A DNA stretch of 64,000 nucleotides from Conus ventricosus (Eukaryota; Mollusca; Gastropoda; Neogastropoda; Conidae), in NCBI GenBank assembly GCA_018398815.1, contig CM031600.1, positions 55,808,223 to 55,872,222 on the forward strand, read 5' to 3'. A program made the translations under genes and the position numbers. Below are positions 1 to 11,227 of the stretch, piece after piece; within the stretch, counting starts at the first letter, position 1; every line of letters begins with the position of its first letter. The notes below the pieces were generated by a model, which had not been told where the DNA came from, did not search any database, and was given only the letters and a program-made list of their open reading frames with translations.

Positions 1-244
1 TCCCCTTGGTCACCCAGGTCAACACCTATACAGACCAGCCATAGCAGACCCATCCCACGCCTCCCCCGATTCGACGGCCCTCTTCCGTCCTTCCTCTATT
101 CCCTCGTGCTTCTTCCACGATCAATTTATTAATCATTCTGTCCACTCCCTCCCCCTCCCCTTCTTTGATATGCTTAAATAATCTGTCAGGCCTAATACCA
201 GTGTTATGCCACAGGATAATAATTATGATAAGTACGGTAAAGGC
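1..244. other. Unassigned edge sequence
   Basis: C/T-rich sequence with no open frame or repeat that I recognise. A retrotransposon fragment begins just downstream, so this may be more of the same element, but nothing in it shows that. Confidence 0.3.
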
Positions 245-578
245 GACGACAGAAAAAAGAAGATGGCTCCACGGCTACAGCTGATGCTGAAAAGGCTGGT
301 GTTTTGAATAAATTCTTTTCAAGTGTATTTACGCGTGAAGATGTGAGCCAATGTTCTTATTCACAGGGTGTAGCCCTATCAGTTAGTGACATCAGAGTTA
401 CCAGCGAAGCGGTAAAACAGAAACTGAAAGAGCTCAAACCTGATAAAGCGCAGGGTCCAGATGCTATTCCTCCTCGAGTCCTATTTAAGATTGAAGCTGC
501 CCAGAGACGAGCAGCACGGTTTGTGGTCAACCGGTACCACAACACATCTTCGTGGTCGGCTGGGCTATAGCCATATGA
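245..578 (+). mobile_element. Chimeric fragment of a CR1/Jockey-group LINE
   Basis: The frame from 304 reads like the linker before the reverse transcriptase fingers of CR1/Jockey-type LINEs (NKFFSSVFTRED, then LKPDKAQGPDAIPPRVL). At about 484 it jumps directly to a motif from the far C-terminal end of such proteins (QRRAARFVVNRYHNTSS). It then runs into a 3' tail (GGTCGGCTGGGCTATAGCC) that recurs at 8916-8933 and, inverted, near 43122-43140. The whole catalytic core is missing, so this is an internally deleted or recombined copy. It is non-functional. Confidence 0.6.
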
Positions 579-639
579 CATGATTGACTTAGGAAATGTT
601 TATGTATGCCTGTGCGATGTTTACATATGTTTAGTTTTG

Positions 640-641
<2 letters not shown>

Positions 642-692
<51 letters not shown>

Positions 693-730
693 TGTGTGTG
701 TGTGTGGTGTGTGTGTGTGTGTGTGTGTGG
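642..730. repeat. (TG)n microsatellite
   Basis: Nearly uninterrupted TG dinucleotides with two GATG/GGTG interruptions. The open frames across it on both strands are simple repeat translations and are not genes. Confidence 0.95.
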
Positions 731-1517
731 TAATATGTTATAATGAGATTGCTTACTATTTTCTTTATATAAAAAATGTTTTGTTTTTGTTTTGTTTTTC
801 TTATTGCTGTGTTTAATTTTGTCAAATTGATTTAATTGTTCCTTTTCATATATTGTTATTTTGAGGGCATAGTGTAAAAAAGCTTCCAGCTTATCTATTC
901 ACCCTCATTAAAGATTTTGAGTTTGAGTTTTGAGTTTAGTGTCACCGCGATGATGCGACACAAACTGCAATGGCCGGACCTCTGCAGCCAGACGCAAAGG
1001 GTAGCACTAGGCTTGTCATGCTCGGAAAAATATGACGAGAGGCATTTCGTCGACAAAAGCGATCGTGCCAGCCCCTCCCAGACAAAGAGGAAGCACTCCC
1101 GACCCAAGTCAACCAGATTCAGTGTTAAAACCAATATCGACAGCTTCCTTCTTCCCCAAACGATTAATTGATGGGACACCTGCCTAAATCAGCTATGGCA
1201 GCGGCACTCGAACACCTTTAAGTCTAGGGTGCCCCAAGTCGAAAGGAGTTAGCTTTAGAAATGGGTCCTTCCTCCCTCCCCTCCCCACTCTTACCCAATA
1301 GCTTTTCTTTTTTTTTAAATTTATTTTGGGGCCCTGCTGTCTTAGATCAGCAAGGGACCGGCTAGCTCGGAAGGGCGAAAAGTGAAGTAACAGTAGCCTG
1401 CTGGAGAACCCACTTAGAGCAGGACTAGGTTTTTATCCTCACTTTTAGGTCTATCGCTTTCTATAATTTGTTTTTCTTTCATCGCAACCCCCACAAAACG
1501 GCGTAAAAATCAATTGG
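731..1517. other. Unassigned sequence between LINE fragments
   Basis: Contains an 84-codon open frame on + (917-1171) with no motif I recognise and no splice context. A gene is not supported. It may be the 5' part of the LINE that becomes recognisable at 1518, or unrelated debris. Confidence 0.3.
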
Positions 1518-3008
1518 ATGATTGTGGCCGTGTATGCAGTAAAAAGTAAAGTACGTGAAGTGTGCAATAAAATAGCCAGCCCTCTCTGTCTTCTGTTCAA
1601 CACATCTCTCGAGACTGGAATTTTACCAGAGGAGACGGCCGAGGTAACGGCAATATTCAAAAAGGGAGGTAAATCAGATCCAATCGCCCAGTTTCACTTA
1701 CCTTTGTATTATGCAAAGCATTAGAAAGCTTAGTAAGAGATACTATCGTTTCACACTTAACTGATAATGGACTCTATGCTGATTGCCAACATGGTTTTAG
1801 GAAGAAAAGGTCATGTGTGACGCAGTTACTACAAGTTATGGAAAGGCTTACATTTTATTTGGATGAAGGGGAACCTGTAGATATCATTTATCTTGACTTA
1901 AAAAAAAGCTTTTGACTCAGTCCCACACGAAAGGTTACTTACCAAACTCGCTGCTTATGGTGTATGTGGTTCCATTTTGAAATGGACTAGTAGTTTCCTT
2001 AAAGGGCGCACACAGAGAGTGAGGGTAGGTGATGCTAAGTCCGAAAAAGCAGAAGTACTGAGAGGTATACCCCATGGTAGCATATTAGGTCCCATTCTCT
2101 TTACTGTTTTCATAAACGATATGCCCTCTACATTGCAGAGTATGTGCCACATCTTTGCTGACGATACCAAGATAATGAACACTGCAAAGGAAAATTCCAC
2201 CATCCAAAATGATATCAACAAAGTACAAGAGTGGTCAGAGACCTGGAGCTCATTTTTCAATGTCTCAAAGTGTCATATTCTACATATGGGGAATAAAAAT
2301 CCTGTAAATTAGTATGGAATGAAGCTGGGTAATAATGTTCAAAAGATTACAAGATGCAACGAAGGAAAAGATTTGGGTGTTACGTTTGATGAAAGTCTTG
2401 ATTTTGACCCGCACATAAACCGAATTGTTGGTAAGGCAAACCAAGTATTAGGAATGGTAAAGAGAGCCTTCACATTTTTAGACAAAGATACTTTCACTAC
2501 ATTATACAAGTCCATTGTGAGACCATATCTGGAATATGCAAATGTTATCTGGTGTCCTGCAAACCTAAAGAGGCAATCCATCCTGATCGAAAGAGTTCAG
2601 AGGCGTGCAACTAGACTGCTGAAGGAATGCAAAGAAATGAACTATTATGATCGACTAAAATTTTTAACCTACATTCACTGAAGAGTAGACGACTACGAGG
2701 TGATCTTATACAGATGTTTAAAATTTTACGCGGATATGATGATGTTGATTTGCACTCTTTGTTTTCCTATGCACCTGTGAATGTTACTAGGAACTCTGCA
2801 GGAAAACTCTTTGTAATGCATGCCAGAACTAACAAGCGCAAATTCTCATTTTCTTTCAGAGTTGTTAACCCCTGGAATGCACTACCTTCATCAGTTTAAT
2901 TTTCAAAATTTGTGAATGAGTTCAAGAACCTGATTGACAAACTGCCCAGCTAGAAGATCAATTTTATGGCTATGATGAGTAGAAACCCCATTAGGTACGA
3001 CCAACCTA
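1518..3008 (+). mobile_element. CR1/Jockey-group LINE, reverse transcriptase to C-terminus, frameshifted
   Basis: Reading across frames gives a nearly continuous non-LTR reverse transcriptase. It has the fingers (ETAEVTAIFKKGGKSD), a CQHGFRKKRSCVTQLL block near 1785, a palm A motif (YLDLKKAFDSVP) around 1885-1925, then RGIPHGSILGPILFTVFINDMP. The catalytic FADD box is at 2154-2165. The thumb and the C-terminal CWCPA/VQRRATRL region follow, up to about 2890. Frame changes occur near 1690, 1905 (an A8 run), 2312 and 2681, so no intact protein is made. The endonuclease domain is absent, which fits 5' truncation. The CR1/L2/Jockey group is chosen by motif style; the exact clade is uncertain. Confidence 0.85.
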
Positions 3009-3019
3009 GATAAAAATAA

Positions 3020-4177
3020 TCAAAACCAAACCATGAGGGGACAAATATTAGACCTCGCGGTCTCACTCACTCTCACTCTCTCCCTTGACCGGATGGTCGT
3101 GACGTGGGGGAAACATGATGGACGTCTTGCGGGCCAGAGACCGTCAGCCAGGTCTGTCTTCTGCCGCTCTGATCTGGGAGGGGCTGTCCATTCGGGTCCA
3201 CTCTTTGATGTTGTCCATCCAGTTCTTTGCTGGTCGTCCGCGTCTGCGGCCACCTTCCAATGTTCCTTGCAGCACTGTCTTGGGTAGGCTGTTGTGGCGA
3301 GTGACGTGACCAAACCATGTCAGCTTCCTCCTTTTCACAAGCGCTAGGAGGGGTTCCTGCGGGCCTGCCGTGATGTTATTTGGGCACGAACGAAGTCGTT
3401 GGTCTTGTGGTCTTTCCATGAGATCCCTAGCATGCGTCTGTAGCACTTGGTCTCAAACGTTTGGACTCTTCTGGTCGTCTCAGCTGTCATGGTCCAGCTC
3501 TCGCAGCCATAGAAAAGGATGGACAGAACCAGGGCTTTGTATAGTGTGATCTTTGTTGGGAAGCTGATGTCTTTGCTGCTCCAGATCTGATCAAGTTTAG
3601 CCATGGTGGATGTTGCGATGGCGAGCCTGGTCTTAATTTCGGTGGTGGAGCATCCGTCCTTGGTGAGTGTGGCGCCGAGTATTTAAAAGCGTCCACCTCT
3701 TCCGAGCAGTTGGCCGTTCATGGTGATCCGTGCAGCGGTGTTGTTTGCGCTGTTGACCATGACTTTGTTCTTTTCGCAGCTGACCTCCATGCCATATGCC
3801 TTTGATGTGTCTGCCAGTCTGTTGGTGAGACCTTGCAGTTCGCTGTTGCTGCCCCCCATCAGGTCGATATCATCGGCGAAACGTAGGTTGTTGAGAGTTC
3901 GCCCACCGATGGAGATTGTGGACTCAAAATCATGTAGAGTCTCTTTCATGATGTTTTCCAGATAGAGATTGAACAGCACCGGAGAGAGTAGGCATCCTTG
4001 ACGGACACCGACCGTTGTCTTGAAGTACTTTCCGATGTTGTTGTTGAGGAGGACCTCACTACTGGCAGAGTTGTACAGGGACTGGATGGTTTGAATTAGT
4101 CCCTCCTCGATGCCAAAGCCTCTCAAAACATGCCACAGTCCTTCGTGCCACACTCTGTCGAAGGCTTCAATCTTCAA
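3020..4177 (-). mobile_element. RTE-like LINE, reverse transcriptase to C-terminus, 5'-truncated
   Basis: On the minus strand the frame from 4177 gives a reverse transcriptase palm: EAFDRVWHEGLWHVL, then VGVRQGCLLSPVLFNLYLE, then FADDIDLM with the catalytic FADD at 3880-3869. A stop and frame change follow near 3683. Next comes the thumb/connection region (LYKALVLSILFYGCESWTM, 3604-3344). Last is the C-terminal WFGHVTRHNSLPKTVLQG and GGRRRGRPAKNW segment (3446-3144), typical of endonuclease-reverse transcriptases of RTE-like elements. At least three frame breaks make it dead. The motif set differs from the CR1-type neighbours, so this is a second family. Confidence 0.85.
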
Positions 4178-4489
4178 AATTGTAGGTCAGCCGTCATTGT
4201 TGACTATTATGACCTGTGTGCACAGAGGCGTAGGATAAAATAAACAAAGATCTAACAGGGACAACGAAAAGATAGCTAAAGAGATGTAAAAATCGCCTTA
4301 GTACCCCGACCGCATACCCCTGAGTTCAGCTCCGGGGCAGCGTGTTGCGGCAGGCAACAACAAAAAAACAAACAAAAAAAACCCCACCTCAACTAGCCTA
4401 ATTAGTATCTGGGGAGGCTTACCCGGTAATCGTGGCGACCCCCAGGTCATGACCTGGACCGGCACAACCCTGCCCATCATTTACTGTTC
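4178..4489. other. Non-coding sequence between two minus-strand LINEs
   Basis: Includes an A-rich stretch (AACAACAAAAAAACAAAC) near 4359-4382. It may be the 3' untranslated end of the LINE at 4490-6412, which would read in this direction. No gene is seen. Confidence 0.35.
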
Positions 4490-6412
4490 GGCTAGTTGGG
4501 ATAGGGATCTAGGCTGGATTTTGTTCAGCTCCCTCTTGAATGATACCAAGGAGGGAGCCTCTGCTGCTGTTGCAGGCAGGGAGTTCCAGGCTGGGATGGT
4601 TGATGGGAAGAAGCTGTACTTGTATGGGTCTGAGGAAGTGCCCAGATGGGCAAATTTGTGGTTGTGGTTTGATCTGGTTTTGGCAGATCCTTTCTTGAGG
4701 AATTTGTCAGGGGTATGTCCACAGCGCCATTGACGATCTTATACATAAAGGTTAGCCTCTGCCTGTTTCTTCGTGCTTCAAGGGGTTCCCATTCCAGATC
4801 TTGCAGCATGGCTGTTACGCTGCTGGTCCAGTCATATCTGTTACATACATATCGGGCTGCTCTTCTTTGCACCATTTCGATCTTTTCCTTCTGGCCTGCT
4901 TTGACGGACTCCACACTGTTGAGCAATACTCCAGGTGAGGGCGTACCAGTGTTAGGTAAGCATTAATTTTGGTGGCTTTATTAGAGATCTTCAGGTTTCT
5001 TTTCAGGAAGCCTGCCATGCTGTTGGCCTTGTTAGTGACTCGTGTAACGTGATCTTTCCAGTTGAGGTCACTTCTTATGTCGACGCCAAGGTATTTCGAG
5101 CTGTCGACATGGTCCAGGGTATGTCCTAAGTTTGTAGTTGAAGTTGATTGGGTTTCTTGATGTTGAGCAGGTAAGGACATTACATTTTTCGGGGTGAAAT
5201 TCCATCCCCCATCGTTGTTCCCAATCATTCAGTAAGTTGAGATCTTGTTGGAGCGCCTTGCAGTCTTGGCTGGTTTTAATAGTAGAATAGACTGTCCAGT
5301 CATCAGCGAATAGTCTGATGTTGGCCTTGATGTTCTGAGGCATGTCGTTGATGAAGATCAGAAATAGGATCGGCCCTAGAACTGTCCCCTGTGGACTCCA
5401 CTGATGACAGGTGCTGGCTCTGATCTTTCATTGTCGACTACGACAATCTGCGAGCGGTCGGAAAGAAAGGCCTTGATCCAGTCCAACGTCGATCCTCGTA
5501 TACCATAATGGTCCAGCTTACGGAGGAGGCGTTTGTGAGGGACCTTGTCAAAGGCCTTAGAAAAGTCCAAAATGATCATATCCGTCTGTCGTTTGCTATC
5601 TTGACTCTTGGCGACGTCATGGAATAGTGTCAGCAGTTGGGTTTCACAACTCCTTCTGGCTCTGAACCCATGTTGGGAATCCACAAGAATGTCGTGCTGG
5701 TTCAGATGGCGCATGATATGTTGCTTGCTATGATGTGTTCTTGCATCTTACAACAGATACTGGTGAGGGAGACCGGTCTGTAGTTGGCAGCTGAATTTCG
5801 GTTACCCTTTTTGAACACTGCTGTCACGTTCGCCCTTTTCCAGTCATCTGGGACACATCCATCTGCCAGGGACTTTGTGAAAAGCGCAGAAAGCAAGGGC
5901 GTGATCTCGTTTGCACATTCTTTCAGCACCATTGCTGGGATTTCATCTGGTCCTGCCGCTTTATGTGGGTTGATGTTCTTCAGCAACTTGCGTACCCCTT
6001 CCTCATTGATTGTGATCTCGGCCATTGCAGGGGAGGGCGTTCCTGATGGGACTGGAATGTTGCTGTCATTTTCTCTTGTGAAGACCGACTCGTATTGATG
6101 GTTTAGGATGTTGGCCTTATCTTTCGGGGATGCATGTAGTCTTCCATGAGCTCGTAATGGAGACACCCCTGTACTGTCGCGTCTTAAGGATTTTATGTAG
6201 CTCCAGAATCGTTTCTGATTGCTTCCCCTCAACTGCTCGTCGTCGCTTTCTGGAGAGTCGATGATGTTGTTGATGAATGTCCAGTAGGCCTGCCGCTGTT
6301 CACGATGTACTTTGCTCTTCATCTGTAGGTATTTTCGTCGTCTTGAGGGGTCCGATGAAGTTTTGCTCCTCTTGAATTTCCCAGCCAGCCTCCTTTTCAA
6401 AGATCTGATGTT
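4490..6412 (-). mobile_element. CR1/Jockey-group LINE, decayed, truncated against a SINE
   Basis: Minus-strand frames in order: a linker and fingers region (NPHKAAGPDEIPAMVLKE, then WKRANVTAVFKKGNRNSAA, about 6000-5780). After a frame change near 5705 come SQHGFRARRSCETQLLTLF and the palm A motif IILDFSKAFDKVPH (5714-5376). The RLFADDWTVY box has FADD at 5310-5299. The thumb follows (KYLGVDIRSDLNWKDHV), then the C-terminal MVQRRAARYVCNRYDWTSS (4926-4525). Frame breaks occur near 5705, 5376 (a deletion around the PQG box), 5100 and 4850. The open frame that runs on to 6613 is misleading: its first ~65 codons are SINE sequence (see 6413-6760). Confidence 0.85.
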
Positions 6413-6760
6413 TGTTTTTTTTTCTTTCTGTACGAGGTGATCTCCTCGAACCTCTGTATAGAGGATGTATTTTGTTGTATGAACCCTTCTATGCATTAAG
6501 GCATATTCTTTCGGGGGGTGCATGCTTGTTTGTTCCATATCCACGGCCAAATAGCTCTTCTCTTTTCCGAAGTCGGCTTGTTCTTCGGGTGCAAGTGTTG
6601 TCTCGTTCCACACGGACCTGTTATAGTCTCATTCGAAGACTGTATGGAATGGAGTCATGACTGAGTGTTCCGAGAAAACCCCCTATTACCGAAATTGAAC
6701 CGACCCCAGTACACGAGTCCGCGTCTACCAACTGACATTGGACCCAGATCTGATGTGGAA
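6413..6760 (-). mobile_element. tRNA-headed SINE, old copy
   Basis: The reverse complement aligns along its length with the SINE at 24577-24980. The decayed head reads GTCAGTTGGTAGACGCGG followed by GGTCGGTTCAATTTCGG. The central part reads TCGAATGAGACTATAA, followed by CTTCGGAAAAGAGAAG and a 3' AGAAAGAAA tail. The tail lies directly against the truncated 5' end of the LINE, both on the minus strand. Divergence is high. Confidence 0.75.
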
Positions 6761-7629
6761 TGATCCACGGTTGTGGAGGGCTGCCTCGAACCGTTTCAGC
6801 TAGGGATGTGCTTCATTTTTGAAGCTCATGAATATGTGATAGTTTCTTTTGGATGTGAGTGTTTTTCCACATATCGGCAGCTGTAAATCTGTTTGATGTG
6901 CTTTGTCCTGCCCTGGAATCCGGCTTGTTCTGTCTACAAGTGTTCTTTGCTGTCCCTTTGTGTCTGTTGAGAGAACTCTTAGCATGATCTTCTAAGTGTG
7001 CTGATCAAACGCCGTCCCTTTACTTTTTATCTAACACGACATTACTACTATATCCGTAGCAAACATACCTGAATAAGTACAACCGCGTCGTAGGAGTTAT
7101 CACACTCTACAGCTATCATGTAAAGCCCACTACACAGTTTCTGTGTGCATGATCACTGTGCCACGATTTCTGGCAACTGGAATCTTCTGTAGACGGTCTC
7201 TTACAACTGCAGGGGTGGATCTGCTGATGTTCGATGTATAATAACCGATCGATCGTGTCCCCATTGTGTTTGTGCTGAGAGAACGTTGAGGATATTCCTA
7301 AGTAGATGAAAAACGGTAACTTTATTTTTTTTAAAGGGAATTTACCATATATACAAAACCTGAAAACGTTAACTGGTCGTGGTGTGATACACATCATACA
7401 GTAACATTACTGCTCCAGTACTCGCTGCATCCTCTCAAAATATCTTCTTTGTGCAGGATCTTGACTGTCCTTTGCGTGTTTGGAACGAAAACAGCGAGTC
7501 AAATCTTACTACAACTTAAAACATTCCAGTACTGCTGAAGGAATTCATGTGACAGTTCTTCACTGTGCATTTTTCGTTTGGAATATCATTTTAAGGCATT
7601 CCAAAACCATTCTGGATTGTTCATTTCAG
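6761..7629. other. Sequence upstream of the VMAC-like coding exon
   Basis: No gene or repeat recognised. The last ~60 bases (through GGATTGTTCATTTCAG, ending at 7629) look like an intron 3' end with a splice acceptor. At least part of this stretch is therefore probably intron, and a 5' non-coding exon should lie upstream. I could not place it. Confidence 0.4.
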
Positions 7630-7655
7630 GCACAGTTGTGACCGACTCGGTAAAC

Positions 7656-8222
7656 ATGATTCCGAGAACAAGTATTGAAGAGGCGAACAAGCACCTCAAT
7701 CTCCTGCATGGTCGAGTGAGTGAACTGGAAAAGACAGTGTCTGATCAACATGATGCTCTGCGGGCAAAGGATGAACAGTTGAAAAGTAAAATTGCTGAAA
7801 TTTCAGCAACTAAGAATGTGGAAATTGAGAGCTTGAGACGCAAACTGCGTGAATCAGAACAGACTGTGATCCTTTTACAAAACCAAATACAGCAGAAAGA
7901 TGAAATGATTGCCAAGCTTCAGCATGGTATTGGCCCCATTGGTACATTACTGGCCCATAAAACAAATGTCGAGAATGTACTCCATGCCATGAAGATAGCT
8001 GAAAAAAGCCTGAAAGAAGTTGGCTTCAGTGTAGAACCAACTACTCAACCTCCAACTGCTCAACGTAAAGAATTTCAGTTGAATGGGTTTGGTGGCTCCA
8101 CTTCAAGTCAAGAGGAGCATAATGATAGGAAAATGGAGTCTTCAGTAAAATCAGCTGACACAAAGACACACAAAAGTAAGAGCAAAAGGCATGGTGGGAA
8201 AGACAAAGAATTTTATTTGTGA
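7656..8222 (+). CDS. VMAC: VMAC-like coiled-coil protein
   Basis: This frame encodes 188 residues. Residues 5-100 are heptad-rich coiled coil: EEANKHLNLLHGRVSELEK near the N-terminus, then a second block with LRESEQTVILLQNQIQQKDE. This order and spacing resemble human VMAC (169 residues, vimentin-associated). A short helix follows (VENVLHAMKIAEKSLKEVG), then a low-complexity tail and a basic KSKSKRHGGKDKE end. An in-frame ATG lies further 5' at 7578, but a splice acceptor ends at 7629 between the two. The ATG at 7656, with A at -3, is therefore the likely start inside the exon. The role is inferred as cytoskeleton-associated. The family match rests on a remembered pattern and could also be another short coiled-coil protein. 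Confidence 0.7.
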   Translation: MIPRTSIEEANKHLNLLHGRVSELEKTVSDQHDALRAKDEQLKSKIAEISATKNVEIESLRRKLRESEQTVILLQNQIQQKDEMIAKLQHGIGPIGTLLAHKTNVENVLHAMKIAEKSLKEVGFSVEPTTQPPTAQRKEFQLNGFGGSTSSQEEHNDRKMESSVKSADTKTHKSKSKRHGGKDKEFYL

Positions 8223-8890
8223 AGAATTTGCGCTGACTGGAAGAATCATCTCTGATACTTTAACTAACTAATCTTGACAACAAACCACATTGACTCAAGT
8301 GAGTTAACATTGTTAACAATGATTTAAGATGAACTCAAACAGACAGGCCTTTTTCTACCTAGTGACAAATATTAAGACCTTGAGAGATTATTCGAACTGT
8401 CAGAAAGTAATGAAATACATCTTTGCCAGTTGAAGTGTATGAAACTTCAGATTTACAAAGAGCTGCTTTCAGCTTGCTTTTCACATTGGGAAGGAATGGA
8501 TTCTTGTAAATTGAAGTCAGTTGAGGCTTAAGGTCCAAGATGGTTTATTTCCTGTAACTGAACAGAGAACAGCAATTGCTTACAGTGTAGAAGTGTATTA
8601 TTATTTTGAATTAATGATTCGTTAGAAATCCACACTGAACACCAGACCGAGGAAGATAAATAATTTGTGAATGTTTTATTTTAAAAATCAGACATACATA
8701 TGGTGCACATCATACAGTTATTTTTAGAAAATACACGTGACATATGGGTCACTTCTTATACATGTGTGGGATTATCCATGTGCACCTGCATGATTTCATA
8801 ATGTAAAAGAAAAAAGCAGATGATCATCCTTGTCATTTTACTTTTTGTTTATTATTATTATTTGTTTGTCATTCTGTTTTGTTATAACCA

Positions 8891-8950
8891 CAGCCCTGAT
8901 GTGGCCCTTTGCGGTCGGCTGGGCTATAAGCAACATTATCTTATCTTATC
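8891..8950 (+). mobile_element. Severely truncated LINE/SINE 3' end with (TTATC)n tail and target-site duplication
   Basis: Sixty bases containing TGCGGTCGGCTGGGCTATAA and ending in (TTATC)3. They are flanked by a perfect 12-bp duplication, TTGTTATAACCA, at 8879-8890 and 8951-8962. The duplication plus the microsatellite tail identifies an insertion by target-primed reverse transcription, truncated to its 3' tip. The same tail occurs at 551-574 and, inverted, near 43099-43140. Confidence 0.8.
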
Positions 8951-8975
8951 TTGTTATAACCATTTTGTGATGGGA

Positions 8976-8981
8976 AATAAA
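8976..8981 (+). terminator. Poly(A) signal AATAAA, VMAC-like gene
   Basis: AATAAA lies 754 bases after the stop codon, immediately 3' of the retroposed insertion. It is the most plausible cleavage signal in the region; no transcript evidence is available. Confidence 0.5.
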
Positions 8982-9857
8982 GGCTGAATTGAATATATTT
9001 TTTTTAATTTTGCAGATGTGTGTGTAAATTAATCTGCTTGAATTTCAACCAAATTTAAAAAGAAAAAAAAATTGTAAAGTGAAAAAGAAAACAAACAAGC
9101 AGACAAAGAAACAGCAGAATCAAAACAAAACAAATTAACAACAACTAAAAACAAACCTAACACACCAATTATGAAATTGTTGCTTTCTGCATCATTTGTG
9201 TTGTGCTTGAAATCAGTGATTTTTTTGTTACCATTACTTTTCTTTCATGCCAGCTGTGTTCTATTTATCATAATATAGGCATTGTTCATTTTGAAAATTA
9301 TTGTTTACTGTACTCCTGATATTTTTTATTATTATTTTTTTTCAATAACAAGTTGGCTACAAATGTGTATAATGACATTCATCATGTGCAATAATCTTAA
9401 GTCACTGAGTGGCATTTAATATTTAAATTGAATTCTTTATTTCAGCATGGACTGACACACACAGATCTTCATTTTCTATTTTCTGCAACTTGTATATACA
9501 TGAAAAAGAACTTTGTTTGCCAGTCATAATTTTTATCAAATGAAATATTTAAAAAGTAACTAGTCATCATTCCCAGTAGTGAATCGAATGTGTACAGTGT
9601 GTGCATGTTATGTTAATACATGGGATAGTGACGTTATTTTCAAAACAGGACTATGCAATGTTGTTTTTCAATATAGATGATTGCAATGGAATTATTTTGA
9701 AGGGATTGCTGCAGACTTGGACGTTGTACTTCAGTGCATTCAAGTCTCCAGTTATATGATAGTTCTAACTGCTGTTCTGTATGTGGTGGACACCATTTTG
9801 CAGATATGGTTTTCTGTCCTATGACTTTGTACGCTTGTTTATATATGTGTTTGTGTT

Positions 9858-9890
<33 letters not shown>
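9858..9890. repeat. (TG)n microsatellite
   Basis: Uninterrupted TG dinucleotides. Confidence 0.9.
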
Positions 9891-9893
<3 letters not shown>

Positions 9894-10994
9894 CACCAGC
9901 AAGATAAATTGAGAACAGTTTGGCAGAGCTATGGTTAAGGTCCTATAAACAAAATTATAGGGTCATCCCCATCTTATAGAAGTTGTTTCATGAGGAAGCG
10001 GTTGAAATGTAAAAAAACAACAAAAAACCCAAACATGTAAACGAAAAACAGTAAAACAAATTGATATGGTCAGCAAGTGTGTGAAAGATCCAAGGCTGTT
10101 TCCAGGATTTGCCTAGAACTGTTTCTTCAGTGCCATCCTCCGCCATCACATGTTTGTATTTAGTAGCACTGTTACTCAATAGACTTGAATTTGAGAAATT
10201 TATCCTAAAAGAAAGAACATGGGAACAAACAAAAAACAACAGGTGTTTACAAGTTAATATTCAGATAAAAAGTATGATATATTGTATGGGAAACTTTCAA
10301 TAGATGAAGTTAGATAAAGTTAGTGTTGATTTTCTGTTGAATTCCAAGAATTCTGTCTTATTACACAAAAACAGTCAGATAAATTTAAGTCTTGCATGTT
10401 TTGTTTTAGGTTTTTGTTTGTGAGATCTGCATCGATCATTATAAATAGTCAGAACTATGACTGATCTTTGCAAGTAGGATAAAGTGTATTTGATGTGAGT
10501 GGATGTTCATATTAGTGAAATTTGCACAAGATGGCTAATCTTAATGCTCACCTGCCCTGTACAAAATAAAGAAGCAGAAAACAGAGGCAGTATTTTAAAT
10601 ATTTTGCAGCTTAAATAAGTAGATGATTATTAATACACCACATTACTCAACCCCCTTTCACACACACAAACATACACGCACATTCTCCACTTACCCAACT
10701 TCCAGCTCATTATCTCCACAGATCCTTCCTGTGATTTTGAAGGCTTTCACTTGGCTTAGCTTCTTGCTGTTATAGGACTTCATGCTGAGCTTTGTTTATT
10801 ATGATATGGTAGTACATGTACTGTTAATGCTTTTTTTTAAAAAATAACTGTATGCATGTGCATCATGAATTTGGTAATAGAAGAATAGAGTGACTAATAC
10901 TACACACCATTTATTAATCTCTAACCTCAAATACCTACAGTTCATCTTTGAAGCTTGATGAAACTGGAATATTGTTTCAAATCGAAAGTTTAAC

Positions 10995-10996
10995 AC

Positions 10997-11047
<51 letters not shown>
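10995..11047. repeat. (CA)n microsatellite
   Basis: CA dinucleotides with one G interruption at the left edge. Confidence 0.95.
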
Positions 11048-11051
<4 letters not shown>

Positions 11052-11167
11052 GTATGCAAAAGTCTTTGTCATCTTTCGGCTTTGAATCCAGTTTCAATTA
11101 TTCAGTTGTAACACCCGGTGTCAAATGAAGCTTTGGGGAGCAGGGTATTGACATTGGTTCTATGTGA

Positions 11168-11226
<59 letters not shown>
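11168..11226. repeat. (TG)n microsatellite
   Basis: Pure TG run. Together with the (CA)n tract 120 bases upstream it forms an inverted pair that could fold back. Confidence 0.95.

Positions 11227-11227
<1 letters not shown>

Larger units (their letters stand above)
8223..8981 (+). other. 3' untranslated region of the VMAC-like gene
   Basis: AT-rich non-coding sequence from the stop codon to an AATAAA signal at 8976-8981. Within it lies a 60-bp retroposed insertion (8891-8950). The extent is inferred from the poly(A) signal only. Confidence 0.5.

Noticed and set aside
917..1171. 84-codon open frame as a small gene
   Set aside because: No motif, no splice or poly(A) context, and it sits between LINE fragments.
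5702..6613. 303-codon open frame as an intact LINE protein start
   Set aside because: The first ~65 codons match a SINE in the same window, and the frame ends by frameshift before the catalytic boxes.
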